From JBJXHC01 sp046160825 (GTDB lineage Bacteria > Bacteroidota > Ignavibacteria > UBA10030 > UBA6906), in assembly GCA_046160825.1 (NCBI GenBank), contig JBJXHC010000095.1, positions 1-22,032 of the forward strand: DNA of 22,032 bases, read 5' to 3'. The notes under the pieces were generated by a model, which searched no databases, had not been told where the DNA came from, and was given only the letters and a program-made list of their open reading frames with translations. A program made the position numbers and the translations under genes. Of the stretch, positions 8,801 through 16,157 are shown piece after piece; position 1 is the first letter of the stretch; every line of letters starts with the position of its first letter.

Positions 8801-11166
8801 TCTACAATGGTCAGAATACTTCCGTTGTTTCAGATATGAAAATCAGGCCCACGCTCCATCATGATTCGTTGGAGATTCCCTGGGATGCTCTGGGAAAAAT
8901 TGGCAGACACGTCCTTACGGCATCTCTTGATCCCGCCAATGCGTTGAGCGAAGTGAATGAATTGAACAACGTCGCCTCTGTGGATAAATACATCTATGCA
9001 AACCTGCTCTCGGTGGTGAAACCTTTGAACTATCAGGTGGTTACGCCGGGAGTGCAAACTTTCGTCGTGACGAGTCCTGTCGGGAGAGACTCAACCGGTT
9101 TTCAATATTTCTTCGAGCTTGATACGGTTGACACATTCGATTCGCCGTTCAATATTTCATCGGGACCGATCGCACCCGGAGTAGTCTCGGGAGAGTGGAC
9201 GACGTCAGTGGTACTCAACAACCAACTCTATTTCTGGCGGTCGAGGACACAGGAGGATACGTTGTTCGGGAATTGGATTGTCTCTTCGTTCTCCACCTCA
9301 AGCACCGCTCCGGCCTTGCCGAAGGTGCGCCTGAAGGAATCTGCCCCGAAGAGTTTTAGCCGCGACGAGTTGCAACAGGCAATGCCGACTGATTCGGGAG
9401 TTACCATTGCTCCCCGGCAGCCGATCAATCTCTATTCACGTTCACTCGGCTACAGGGCAAATCTCAACATCGACTATTACAGCATCGTTAAACTCAATGA
9501 ACTCACAATCACCGGACACTGGTGGACACTGGGCAACAGTTTCATGGTATTGAGAGTGAATGACTTTACCGGTGCCTATGAATTCCGGGCGTTTAATGTC
9601 GCAGTGCAAGCGGCGCAACGCGACAGCATGAAAGCGTTCATCAGCAGTACACCAGCGGGCAACTACCTTGCGATGTCCGTGATTTTTGACGGGAAAACCA
9701 ATGTGAATGAAAGTTTATATGTAGCGATTGAATCTCTTGGAGCTACGCTGATCCGATCGGTCGTGCCGGGCAATTCCTGGGCATTCATCGGACGCAAAGG
9801 GTATCCGGCCACGGCAGTGGAAAGCCGCACGAATGACAGCGCGATAGTGAGTCTGCAAGTTCCGAACTACTACAGTTTCGGGCAAGGGTCGGTGACTTCA
9901 TCGCCGATTTCAATTCCTCTCGGCTGGGATTCACTGGCATGGGCGTATGACATTGATCCGGGAATCACGGACGCAAAGCTGGCCTTGCTTGGACTCCGAC
10001 AGGAGGGTGGCCAGGAAACACTTCGCGTATTCTCATCGGACAGTGTTCATATTGATTTGGATTTTCTGAATGCTTTTACATCCGGACCACGTTATAGCTC
10101 TGTGCGTGTCGCCGGATTGTTGACAAGCTCCGATGCGCTCAAGACTCCGGCCTTCAAAGAATGGATGATTGATCTCGCTCCTTCAGCCGACCTTGCGATC
10201 AGTTCAAGGACGTTGGGCCTGTTCAGTTCCGTGGAGCGTGGAACGATTTTCAATCTCCCCGTTGAAGTGTATAACATCGGGTTTCAGGGGGCTGACAGTG
10301 CGCGGATAACCGTTTCCATGTACGATAAATTCAACAAGGCGAGACCCATCGCTGCTGCCATGATGGATTCAATACCGGTGGGAGGATCCAACATGGTGGA
10401 AGTGCCGATTGAAACATCCGACTTCCCGCGTCGAGTGACGTTGCAGGTAAGTGTGGCACCATCGAAAAAGGGGAAGGACCTTGTTCCCGACAACAACACG
10501 GCATACTTCGAACTTGATGTCACGGGTGTGGTGCTTTCGGGTATTCAGGCTTATGCCAATGGTGTGCAACTCATGGACGGAGACTATGTCTCAACGCGTC
10601 CTGAGATCGTCGTGCGGGTTGCGCGGGAAAGCGGGCAGCAAAATACCTTGAAGAAAGTTGAGTTGTACATAAACGGTGTCCTGTTCGTCCCGTCCGAGCT
10701 ACGAACTCGAAGCGAGCGAATCCTTGATAATGACATGTCGTTCGATCCAACACTGCATGAAGGAAGAAACGATCTTCGGTTCCTTCTCCTTCAGAGCGAC
10801 ACATATGGTGTCATGGATTCCCTCGAGTACTCGGTCTCAGTGAATGTCCAAAATCAAACCCGGATATTGCAGGTATTCAATTATCCGAATCCCTTTACCA
10901 ACGAAACGTATTTCACGTTTACGCTCACCGGTGCAACTGCGCCGGATGAATTGACAATCGGCATCTTCACGGTGTCGGGCAGGAAGATTCGCGAGATTGC
11001 TGTGCCTCGCTCAGACCTTCAGGTAGGCTTCAATCGTGTGCTCTGGGATGGCAGGGATAATGAAGGAGATGAGATAGCGAACGGATATTATTTCTATCAG
11101 ATCGTTGTCAAGGGAGCGGAGGGACAAACGGAAACCGCGATAGAAAAGCTGGTGAAAGTAAGGTAG
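5812..11166 (+). CDS. Giant C25 (gingipain-family) peptidase, PorU-like type IX secretion sortase
   Basis: A 1784-residue secreted protein. Residues 1-23 form a signal peptide (MMKAWQ, a hydrophobic core, cleavage near SRAA/ETP). Residues about 30-190 resemble the C25 propeptide (PYLPVETISFGIPNGA). The catalytic domain covers about 585-935: MFGDASWDYRG (666-676), the catalytic histidine in FLGHSGGRIWG (His816) and the catalytic cysteine in SVSCNVGAF (Cys847). Two CARDB-like beta domains follow (from about 950 and 1458). Residues 1688-1784 are a T9SS sorting/FlgD-like domain starting VFNYPNPF and ending EKLVKVR. C25 proteins of this layout include PorU, which cleaves the C-terminal domain of T9SS cargo and attaches cargo to anionic LPS. 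ATG 5812 is chosen because it gives a clean signal peptide and overlaps the upstream stop; it lies behind two sugar transferases. A secreted C25 protease rather than the sortase remains possible. Confidence 0.88.
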   Translation: MMKAWQVILLVALLCLTQFSRAAETPTIRIAGTSVGGWTLEYVHQPISFSTTLVDGVPHIVFTGISTEQLAEGEPYLPVETISFGIPNGATLIAELIDPVFEVTEGQLIAPVPFAQLSDENEALDIYTKSALAYAQDRFFPAIQIDTPSPSTMRQQRVATIRLWPYQYNPATRTLKRLVSAKINVRVSGGSNSEFSSVPSDPQFEQVYKSLLANYDQAKQWRTAPVPVRRDGPDPTRDWFETGRTYYRIPIVQDGWYRVTKANLAAAGAITASIDVSTLQVFGNGVELPIMVGPDTSIEFFARKNYGDSTFTDFYTDTSAYWLTWGGATGLRFVPVAQTGDAPGSNVNSSIVSRHFELNTGYFTGTTTTDIIQNGEVPGEGWYWERMFPNTSTTKTFALDNIDSISSPTSTLRVRLHSMTLDQAATDHHARFWMNDSLVGDILFEGRTGVTFTASFPSTWLKNDTNRIRLMSINTPSVPNLFYLDWFEIEHHRNLKAQSNQLEFLSPVSSGGSPALFTVSGFSTPQIDVFDLVGQRMITGGIISGDSLAGFNIAFKDTFSSQRRYLATTSSGPKPVLSLRQKVFNDIRVNATGADYIIITHQHFTTSAQQLAAHRQTTNNVRAKVIDVQEIYDEFNYGVFDATVIRTFLQHAYQNWQAPAPSNLLMFGDASWDYRGYLPTTIKKNFIPAYGIPASDNWYAAFDSTPIPSMFVGRIPIEDSVQAQRAVSKLIGYDNYDLGEWNKNFLMITGGSTLSEQVTFNNRSETTINTYILPPPIGGTPFRVYKSTLSVIDGENKQIMQDLVRDGLVFMNFLGHSGGRIWGVDIGNPNDLQNTNGKLPFISSVSCNVGAFAEPSNNVLAEDFLMADNRGAVAVWASSSLGYPTPGSLLVNHFLSGVKTDSMRAFGALTTVARMKLYQNSPNDPVTRAMVNLNPLIGDPLTRLAIPLKPDLVVSSSDISLSSSLPTPNDSSLSVRVKIHNYGLVPADSVGVSLSDLYNGQNTSVVSDMKIRPTLHHDSLEIPWDALGKIGRHVLTASLDPANALSEVNELNNVASVDKYIYANLLSVVKPLNYQVVTPGVQTFVVTSPVGRDSTGFQYFFELDTVDTFDSPFNISSGPIAPGVVSGEWTTSVVLNNQLYFWRSRTQEDTLFGNWIVSSFSTSSTAPALPKVRLKESAPKSFSRDELQQAMPTDSGVTIAPRQPINLYSRSLGYRANLNIDYYSIVKLNELTITGHWWTLGNSFMVLRVNDFTGAYEFRAFNVAVQAAQRDSMKAFISSTPAGNYLAMSVIFDGKTNVNESLYVAIESLGATLIRSVVPGNSWAFIGRKGYPATAVESRTNDSAIVSLQVPNYYSFGQGSVTSSPISIPLGWDSLAWAYDIDPGITDAKLALLGLRQEGGQETLRVFSSDSVHIDLDFLNAFTSGPRYSSVRVAGLLTSSDALKTPAFKEWMIDLAPSADLAISSRTLGLFSSVERGTIFNLPVEVYNIGFQGADSARITVSMYDKFNKARPIAAAMMDSIPVGGSNMVEVPIETSDFPRRVTLQVSVAPSKKGKDLVPDNNTAYFELDVTGVVLSGIQAYANGVQLMDGDYVSTRPEIVVRVARESGQQNTLKKVELYINGVLFVPSELRTRSERILDNDMSFDPTLHEGRNDLRFLLLQSDTYGVMDSLEYSVSVNVQNQTRILQVFNYPNPFTNETYFTFTLTGATAPDELTIGIFTVSGRKIREIAVPRSDLQVGFNRVLWDGRDNEGDEIANGYYFYQIVVKGAEGQTETAIEKLVKVR

Positions 11167-11183
11167 GGGTTGAATCAGATTGG

Positions 11184-12881
11184 CTATTTGCTGCTGTCCA
11201 GTATGATCAAACCAGATGCCGATGCTTTTATCCAGTACGCCTGAATCGGCAGAAGAGAATCAGCCGCCGAGTATCCGTTGTCATAAGCGAAGAATTGAGA
11301 AGCGAGAATTCCCGGTGGAATTGTCGTGACGAGGGCGGCGCTTACGGGCGCTGACAATGATCCGATCATGTTCCAACCTGCCTGAACTGCTACAGAGTCC
11401 ACACTCCTTGGAATTCCTGTCATCGAAACCTGTTGTGCGTTGGGGAACTTCAGCCAATAGCCGATTCCATTCTCCAATGTGTCCTTTGGTGCGTAACCCG
11501 TTTCTTGTTCGAAGATAAACGCCTGAGACGTTGCGGTTGGGAAGAGGGATGTCTTCCTCGGGTCGGTGGTTGTCAGCGGAACGGAGACGATGTTCCAAGC
11601 CTGTGAGACGGAGTATTGGCGCGTGACCACCTGAGTTGTTGTAAAGGTATACGGTGCGGAGAATGCACTGCTTCCGCTAAGATTCGACGCGCTGATGCGC
11701 CAATAGTGTACTGTGTTTGAAGCGAGAGTGTCTGCCTGCAAGAAGGTGTCTGTGATTGCTGCATTGTCGATGATAGTGGAAGCAAAGAGCGAATCCGTGG
11801 AAAGCTGCAATCGATAATTCTGCGCACCGATTGACGCGTTCCAACGTAATACAACGGAGGCAGGTTCGTCCGGTGAAAGATTGACAGGCGAGACGAGGGC
11901 AGGTGGACTCGGAATAGCTGTTGATGCAAACAGCAGTAATGCCGTCACCGGGAGATGATCGGCCGCGTAATGAAGGGCGTTGGCGACATTCGAAGGAACA
12001 GCAGTATTCGGCATTGCATTAATGGAATCGTCGTGGTGGTTCCCATCATTCCCAACATTGACAATTGAGCCAGGAAGGAGAGAGACACCCTCCGGCGTGG
12101 CGACTCCCTCTGAATACAGAATCATGTCGAAACGATCATCCATTCCTCCGTTCGCGCCGCCACCGAAACTCCTCGTCCTGGGAGACTGCGTGTGGTGCAT
12201 GGAATACGATGCATTGTTCCATGTGCCTTCAAGCGTCTCAGCGTCATAGAAATGCCCATCGTCGACCAGGTTGTCACGCAACAATGCCACGTAAGCAGAT
12301 TCGTTTGCTGAATAGATATTAAAATCCCCGACCACCATGAAGTTTGTGCCGTTCTGGAACGTGTTGGTGATGTTGCGAAGGCTGTCCGCCTCTGCTGCAC
12401 GGGCGTTTCGATCCGAGGCAGTATTTCCCGCTTTGAGATGGACGCTGTATATGCGCAACGTCTCGGCAGACGCAGAATGGAAGAGTTTGAACTCATTGAT
12501 GTCGCGTACCAGTGTTGGGATAGGCGTATTGTTCACGAACGAAATCTTTGCCGGCTTGTAGTAGATGCCGTTATCGGAATCGGGCCCGTCGATCATTGTG
12601 CCCATGGTATATTCTCCGGGATATGATCTGTCAACGACCCGGGTGAAAAAGGAGTCGGCGCCAGCCGCTACGGCGATTTCTTGAACGACCAGAATGTCCG
12701 GTTGGGTATGTTGAATGATTGTACGGAAATAACCGTCGCGTGCGCTGTCAGAGGTATTATAGTTGAGCAGATTGTACGTCATAACCTTGAGTGTATCCTG
12801 GCCAAGAACAGCGGAGGAAAGTACGAACGTGAGAAGAAGGGTGCCGAAGAAGTGTGTGAGAGATGAGGAAGAGTTGGTAAT
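11184..12881 (-). CDS. Secreted endonuclease/exonuclease/phosphatase-fold protein with FnIII domain; start uncertain
   Basis: The first in-frame ATG is at 12782, but the open frame continues upstream to 12968. Before that ATG it encodes a clear signal peptide (LTHFFGTLLLTFVLSSAVLGQ, split here for reading), so the true start is earlier. No ATG, GTG or TTG is in frame there; an ATT at 12881 is the most credible candidate, or an ATG at 12898 if one base is shifted. Numbering from the 12782 ATG: NLLNYN (4-9), Glu35 (VVQEI), His115 (YSVHLKAG), GDFN (152-155) and Asp275-His276 (ADHLP) are the metal and catalytic residues of the nuclease fold. A fibronectin III-like domain spans about 300-395, followed by a WNIVSVPL/GWNMIGSL beta repeat. 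The protein stops without a T9SS sorting domain. It converges on the C25 gene with only 17 bases between stops. Confidence 0.8.
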   Translation of the reverse strand: MTNSSSSLTHFFGTLLLTFVLSSAVLGQDTLKVMTYNLLNYNTSDSARDGYFRTIIQHTQPDILVVQEIAVAAGADSFFTRVVDRSYPGEYTMGTMIDGPDSDNGIYYKPAKISFVNNTPIPTLVRDINEFKLFHSASAETLRIYSVHLKAGNTASDRNARAAEADSLRNITNTFQNGTNFMVVGDFNIYSANESAYVALLRDNLVDDGHFYDAETLEGTWNNASYSMHHTQSPRTRSFGGGANGGMDDRFDMILYSEGVATPEGVSLLPGSIVNVGNDGNHHDDSINAMPNTAVPSNVANALHYAADHLPVTALLLFASTAIPSPPALVSPVNLSPDEPASVVLRWNASIGAQNYRLQLSTDSLFASTIIDNAAITDTFLQADTLASNTVHYWRISASNLSGSSAFSAPYTFTTTQVVTRQYSVSQAWNIVSVPLTTTDPRKTSLFPTATSQAFIFEQETGYAPKDTLENGIGYWLKFPNAQQVSMTGIPRSVDSVAVQAGWNMIGSLSAPVSAALVTTIPPGILASQFFAYDNGYSAADSLLPIQAYWIKASASGLIILDSSK

Positions 12882-13001
12882 CGAATTACGTGAGTCATGC
12901 AGTGAACTCTGCTTGCGAGCGCAATGCGTAACTACGAGTAGTAGTAAGGTATGTAGTTGTTTACACTCTTACTCTACGAAAAGTCCCGGTGAAATCCAAG
13001 C

Positions 13002-13259
13002 TTAGTTCGAGTTGTGCCTCATTCCAACAGTACGTCTGGTGACAACCATGTTCTCAAAGAAGGCGGTGCGGAGCGTGCGATATTCCTTGTACAGGGTCAC
13101 GGAATATTCACGAAGGATTTCAAGTTCATCGCTCTCTGCAAGAGTATCCACGGTTACATCCGTATTGCCATCCCGTTTGCGGACTTCACGCAGCTTTGCT
13201 TTCACGATGGCGTGAAAGAGCGGATCGAGCATATGCAGGTTCTTAAAATAATCTCCCAT
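13002..13259 (-). CDS. Small helical protein of unknown function
   Basis: An 85-residue protein, largely charged and predicted helical: HMLDPLFHAIVKAKLREVRK, then a linker with TVDTLAESDELEIL, then YKEYRTLRTAFFENMVVTRR. The start at 13259 is supported by AAGGA about seven bases upstream; the longer frame to 13319 lacks this. I do not recognise a family. It lies in the same direction as its neighbours, between the nuclease-fold gene and the LamG gene. The fact that it has a good ribosome site and a sensible amino acid composition makes it more than a shadow frame. Confidence 0.6.
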   Translation of the reverse strand: MGDYFKNLHMLDPLFHAIVKAKLREVRKRDGNTDVTVDTLAESDELEILREYSVTLYKEYRTLRTAFFENMVVTRRTVGMRHNSN

Positions 13260-13334
13260 GACAATTCCTTGTTGAATGGATGTAAGCAGTGAAGTACAAA
13301 CAAGAATGGGGGAGAGCATCCGAGAACAAAGTCG

Positions 13335-13360
13335 CCGGCCTTCAGTGCCTGCAAGGCCGG
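13335..13360 (-). terminator. GC-rich 8-bp hairpin after the LamG gene
   Basis: CCGGCCTT and AAGGCCGG form a perfect 8-bp stem around a 10-base loop, about 30 bases beyond the stop of the LamG gene (minus strand). It lacks a T-run on either strand, so it is a weak or factor-assisted terminator candidate rather than a classic one. Confidence 0.4.
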
Positions 13361-13389
13361 GACCCGAAAGATGTGTGCAGCAGTTGTTG

Positions 13390-15168
13390 CTACTTCAACA
13401 ACGTCATCTTCTTTAAGGACGACTGGTTGTTGCTTGTCAGCTTATAGAAATACACGCCATTGGGCAGGTTCTCAGCATCAAATGACACTTGGTACTGCTT
13501 GCCGGTTTCTGCATGTCCTGAATAAAGCGTGGCGACTTCTTGTCCCACAAGATTAAAGACCTTCATTTCAGCCAAGCCCGATTTATCCACTGAGAACTGA
13601 ATCTTTGTCGAAGGGTTGAACGGGTTTGGATAGTTCTGTGCAAGTGCGAAGACATTCGGTGTCTCATCGTTGATAACCCCTGCCAGGACATCCACATTCA
13701 CTTCTGTGGCATCGGTGTGATGGGTCGTGCCATCAAGATCAACCTGGCGAAGACGATAGTAGTATCTACCGGGGGCGAGGTTCTCATCAGTCCATGAATA
13801 TTCGTGCGGCTGAATTGTTGTTCCATTGCCCGCAACAAAGCTGTTCGGCAATTCAACGAACAGATCCTGGCCTGCCAACCGACGTTCAACATAAAAACCA
13901 TAGTTGTTAAGCTCTGTAACGGTTTGCCATGAGAGCAACACATCGTCAGTATTTACTACTGAGCCACCGAAGTATGCCAACTGGATGGGCAGAGGTGAAT
14001 CGCCGACGGTACCAACGGCGTATTGTCCCGGAGCGGTAATACCATCAAAGGCCACTTCGTTGGAGGTTGCATTGGATGCTACCGCAATCTCCGTCCAAGC
14101 GCCGTCAGAGTTAAAGTCCCGACGGAAAAGCTTCAGATTGGCCGGGTTCAATTGATCGTCCAAACTGATGACGTTGTTGCCAAGCGTGAATGTCATTGTG
14201 GAGGTGAAGGTGCCATTGCCAAATCTGTTTACCACCCAGTATTTCGTGAAGACGCTGTTGACACCAACCGGCTGTGTACCTTCGGCCTTGTTGTCAATTC
14301 GAGTGGCAACGATCTGATCTGATCCGCTTTTGACAGTGAAGTTCACATCGAGGTCCGTGCCGGAGAAATCAACTTGCCCCGTAGAACCAACTATCGCGCT
14401 CCAGCTTGCACCTGCCCCGAGAGGAGCAGTTGACGATTGCCATCCCGTACCGTTTCGAAGAACTCCTGTGTGGAGATTACCGGAGTTGTCTTCCGCTGTT
14501 GATCCGGTTCCTTCATTTTGTCGCCAGTAGGCGACGAGGTCTGATTCCGTGCCTGTGCGGGTCTTGTGCATTTGCTCCCGGACCTGCTGTGCAGTTAATC
14601 CGACATTTAACAGACGAACTTCCTCGATCAAGCCCTTGAATGGGCGTGAAGTCGCGCTCGGTCCATTATTGCCGATCATTGCAGCGATGCCGGTATTGGT
14701 GGCAATGGTTCCAGTCTTGGCAGTCCGACCGACTTCGACACCATCCTTGTAGAGAATCATGTTACTTCCGTCGTACACTGCGGCGACATGTGTCCACGTT
14801 CCGGGAATAAGGTCGCCCGAGCTTGCGATCAGGGTCTTTGTTCCTCCGGTGCTGGTTTTCAACCGGAAGCGCAACTTGATTCCGTTCTGGTTGAATGTGC
14901 TCAACATCCAGTAGTGATCCTGCTCCGCTATGCCGATTGTTTTGGTAATGATCCTACCCATATCACTGACGAAATCATCAGCCTTGATCCAGGCAGAAAT
15001 AGTGAGTCCATTGTTACCAGCCGATGCGATAACGTCAGGCGTGCCTGCCGTAACGTAGTCGTTCACTCCATCAAAATAGAGTGCATTGCCTGCCCCTTGC
15101 GCAAGGGATTGACTGCTGAATGTCAACCCAACAGCAAGAGTCAGAGCAACTAGATAGAGATGCTTCAT
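13390..15168 (-). CDS. Secreted LamG-domain protein with T9SS C-terminal sorting domain
   Basis: A 592-residue protein with a clean signal peptide (MKHLYLVALTLAVGLTFSSQ, cleavage near SLAQ/G). Residues about 27-225 form a LamG/concanavalin A-like fold (NALYFDGVNDYV, LTISAWIKA, WTHVAAVYDG, ILYKDGVEVGR, FKGLIEEVRLLN). A beta-rich middle part and a segment YYYRLRQVDLDG follow. The last 88 residues are a type A sorting domain (ALAQNYPNPFNPSTKIQF, VFNLVGQEVATL, NLPNGVYFYKL, KKMTLLK). The protein should be exported by T9SS and held at the cell surface or released; it is a plausible substrate of the C25 protein in this window. An AAGGA ribosome site lies about nine bases before the ATG. The ligand is unknown. 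Confidence 0.9.
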   Translation of the reverse strand: MKHLYLVALTLAVGLTFSSQSLAQGAGNALYFDGVNDYVTAGTPDVIASAGNNGLTISAWIKADDFVSDMGRIITKTIGIAEQDHYWMLSTFNQNGIKLRFRLKTSTGGTKTLIASSGDLIPGTWTHVAAVYDGSNMILYKDGVEVGRTAKTGTIATNTGIAAMIGNNGPSATSRPFKGLIEEVRLLNVGLTAQQVREQMHKTRTGTESDLVAYWRQNEGTGSTAEDNSGNLHTGVLRNGTGWQSSTAPLGAGASWSAIVGSTGQVDFSGTDLDVNFTVKSGSDQIVATRIDNKAEGTQPVGVNSVFTKYWVVNRFGNGTFTSTMTFTLGNNVISLDDQLNPANLKLFRRDFNSDGAWTEIAVASNATSNEVAFDGITAPGQYAVGTVGDSPLPIQLAYFGGSVVNTDDVLLSWQTVTELNNYGFYVERRLAGQDLFVELPNSFVAGNGTTIQPHEYSWTDENLAPGRYYYRLRQVDLDGTTHHTDATEVNVDVLAGVINDETPNVFALAQNYPNPFNPSTKIQFSVDKSGLAEMKVFNLVGQEVATLYSGHAETGKQYQVSFDAENLPNGVYFYKLTSNNQSSLKKMTLLK

Positions 15169-15620
15169 TATTGTGTTCCTTATGTTGTGTAATGTGTGAA
15201 TTATCGAATCCGTAACCCGTATCTCTCTTGCTTCGTAAACTCTTCACTTCTACGTTGTCAGCTCGAAGAGAGGGTTGGGTAGGGGAGAATTTGTGATTCA
15301 ATATAGACAGGGTGTTGGTGCCAGGCTGTAGCTTGGAACATCGCGGATGTGCTCTGTTCGAAGGTGGCGTTTTGCGTGTTCAGCGCTGGTCTGTGATCGC
15401 GCCAATCAGCCGAAACACATTAAAAACGGTGTTTATGAACAACGGGGGAGGATTGCCAGAAGATGGATGACATGCTGATGGTGATTCATAGCACCGGAGA
15501 ATGACTGCCGCTCCTCAGCCTTTGCCGGAATTAGTTGAAGCTTTTCGGTGGATCCCTGCTCGTTGACCGTATCCGGTTTCCTCTCTCGGTCTCTTGAGCT
15601 GTTGAACCTCTGCCTCAGTG
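15169..15620. other. Intergenic region upstream of the LamG gene, no gene seen
   Basis: No frame here shows a protein family or sensible composition. An 84-codon frame on the minus strand at 15433-15687 overlaps the palindromic repeats and looks accidental. The part next to 15168 must carry the promoter of the LamG gene, but I could not pick a convincing pair of boxes. Confidence 0.5.
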
Positions 15621-15851
15621 TTGGACAAACCCCGCCACAAAACAGTGGGGCAGGCTGTCCGCGTTTGTCCCGCGCGTACGCTACCAATGAAGCTCTAACA
15701 TTACCAACGCGCTGGTAGTGCTAAAGTTTGAACCATGCGGTCAAGCCGGGACGCTTGACCTACTCCTCAGATCAATAGGTAGTAGGACAAACGTCCCCGT
15801 TTGTCCGCCACGCGAAACCCGAGCAATGAAACTTTAGCACTACTAACGCGC
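15621..15851. repeat. Cluster of intergenic palindromes and diverged direct/inverted repeats
   Basis: Several dyads lie side by side. GGACAAAC (15623-15630) pairs with GTTTGTCC (15663-15670). GGTCAAGC and GCTTGACC form a perfect 8-bp stem with a six-base loop at 15739-15760. GGACAAACG and CGTTTGTCC form a perfect 9-bp stem with a four-base loop at 15785-15806. A 28-base unit starting CAATGAA occurs at 15685-15712 and again at 15824-15851 with five differences. A third copy lies inverted at 15709-15729, giving a perfect 15-bp inverted repeat (15715-15729 with 15829-15843). The arrangement is like REP/BIME-type mosaic elements. No coding gene is seen. Confidence 0.7.
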
Positions 15852-15936
15852 CGTGGTGATTGATTTTCAGAGCGGTTTTCAATAGATTCGTTTCACCTTT
15901 TTGTAAATCCCCGAGTTGTTCGCTTAAACTGTTCCA

Positions 15937-15953
15937 GGAGAGGTGGCCGAGTG
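15937..15953 (+). pseudogene. tRNA-Ser 5' fragment 1
   Basis: Seventeen bases, GGAGAGGTGGCCGAGTG, are identical to the first 17 bases of the intact tRNA-Ser at 16397. They cover the 5' acceptor strand and most of the D-stem and stop in the D-loop. The sequence then leaves the tRNA and enters a long hairpin (15955-16008). It cannot form a tRNA. Confidence 0.85.
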
Positions 15954-15954
15954 C

Positions 15955-16008
15955 CATTCCGACAAAAGTTGGCGAGTGGAACGAAGTCAACTTTTTTGGG
16001 TCGGAATG
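15955..16008. other. Long hairpin directly after tRNA fragment 1
   Basis: CATTCCGAC (15955-15963) pairs with GTCGGAATG (16000-16008). The next inner part, AAAAGTTG (15964-15971), pairs with CAACTTTT (15988-15995), giving 17 base pairs with a four-base bulge on one side. A second stem, ATCCCGC/GCGGGAT (16012-16018 with 16029-16035), follows, and T-runs of 6-8 bases are interspersed. A structured RNA or a terminator-like stack is possible. Confidence 0.6.
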
Positions 16009-16061
16009 AGCATCCCGCAGTTTTTTTGGCGGGATCGGAAATTTGGGATCGGTTTTTTTTC

Positions 16062-16155
16062 GGAGAGGTGGCCGAGTGGCCCGGCATGTCAGCCGGAGGC
16101 TGACTGCCGAGGTCTCGTCCGTCCCGCGAAGCGGGACGAGACGGATTGAAGGCGC
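16062..16155 (+). pseudogene. tRNA-Ser 5' fragment 2, split in the D-loop by a 66-base double hairpin
   Basis: Bases 16062-16079 match the first 18 bases of the intact tRNA-Ser, and 16146-16155 (TTGAAGGCGC) match its next ten. Together they give the first 28 bases, up to the start of the anticodon stem. Between them lie 66 extra bases. These form two hairpins: CGGCA-t-GTCAGCC with loop GGA and its complement (16082-16109), and GTCTC...GTCCCGC with loop GAA (16112-16142). The tRNA match ends at 16155 and the GIY-YIG reading frame starts three bases later. This is not an intron-containing tRNA, because no anticodon, variable arm or T-arm follows. Confidence 0.8.
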
Positions 16156-16157
16156 AC

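Noticed and set aside
15433..15687. 84-codon frame on the minus strand
   Set aside because: It runs through palindromic repeats, has an unnatural composition and no family resemblance.
15621..16060. CRISPR array
   Set aside because: The repeats are few, diverged and unevenly spaced, with inverted copies; no cas gene is near.
16062..16155. tRNA gene with an intron in the D-loop
   Set aside because: After the insert only ten more tRNA bases follow; there is no anticodon, variable arm, T-arm or 3' acceptor strand.
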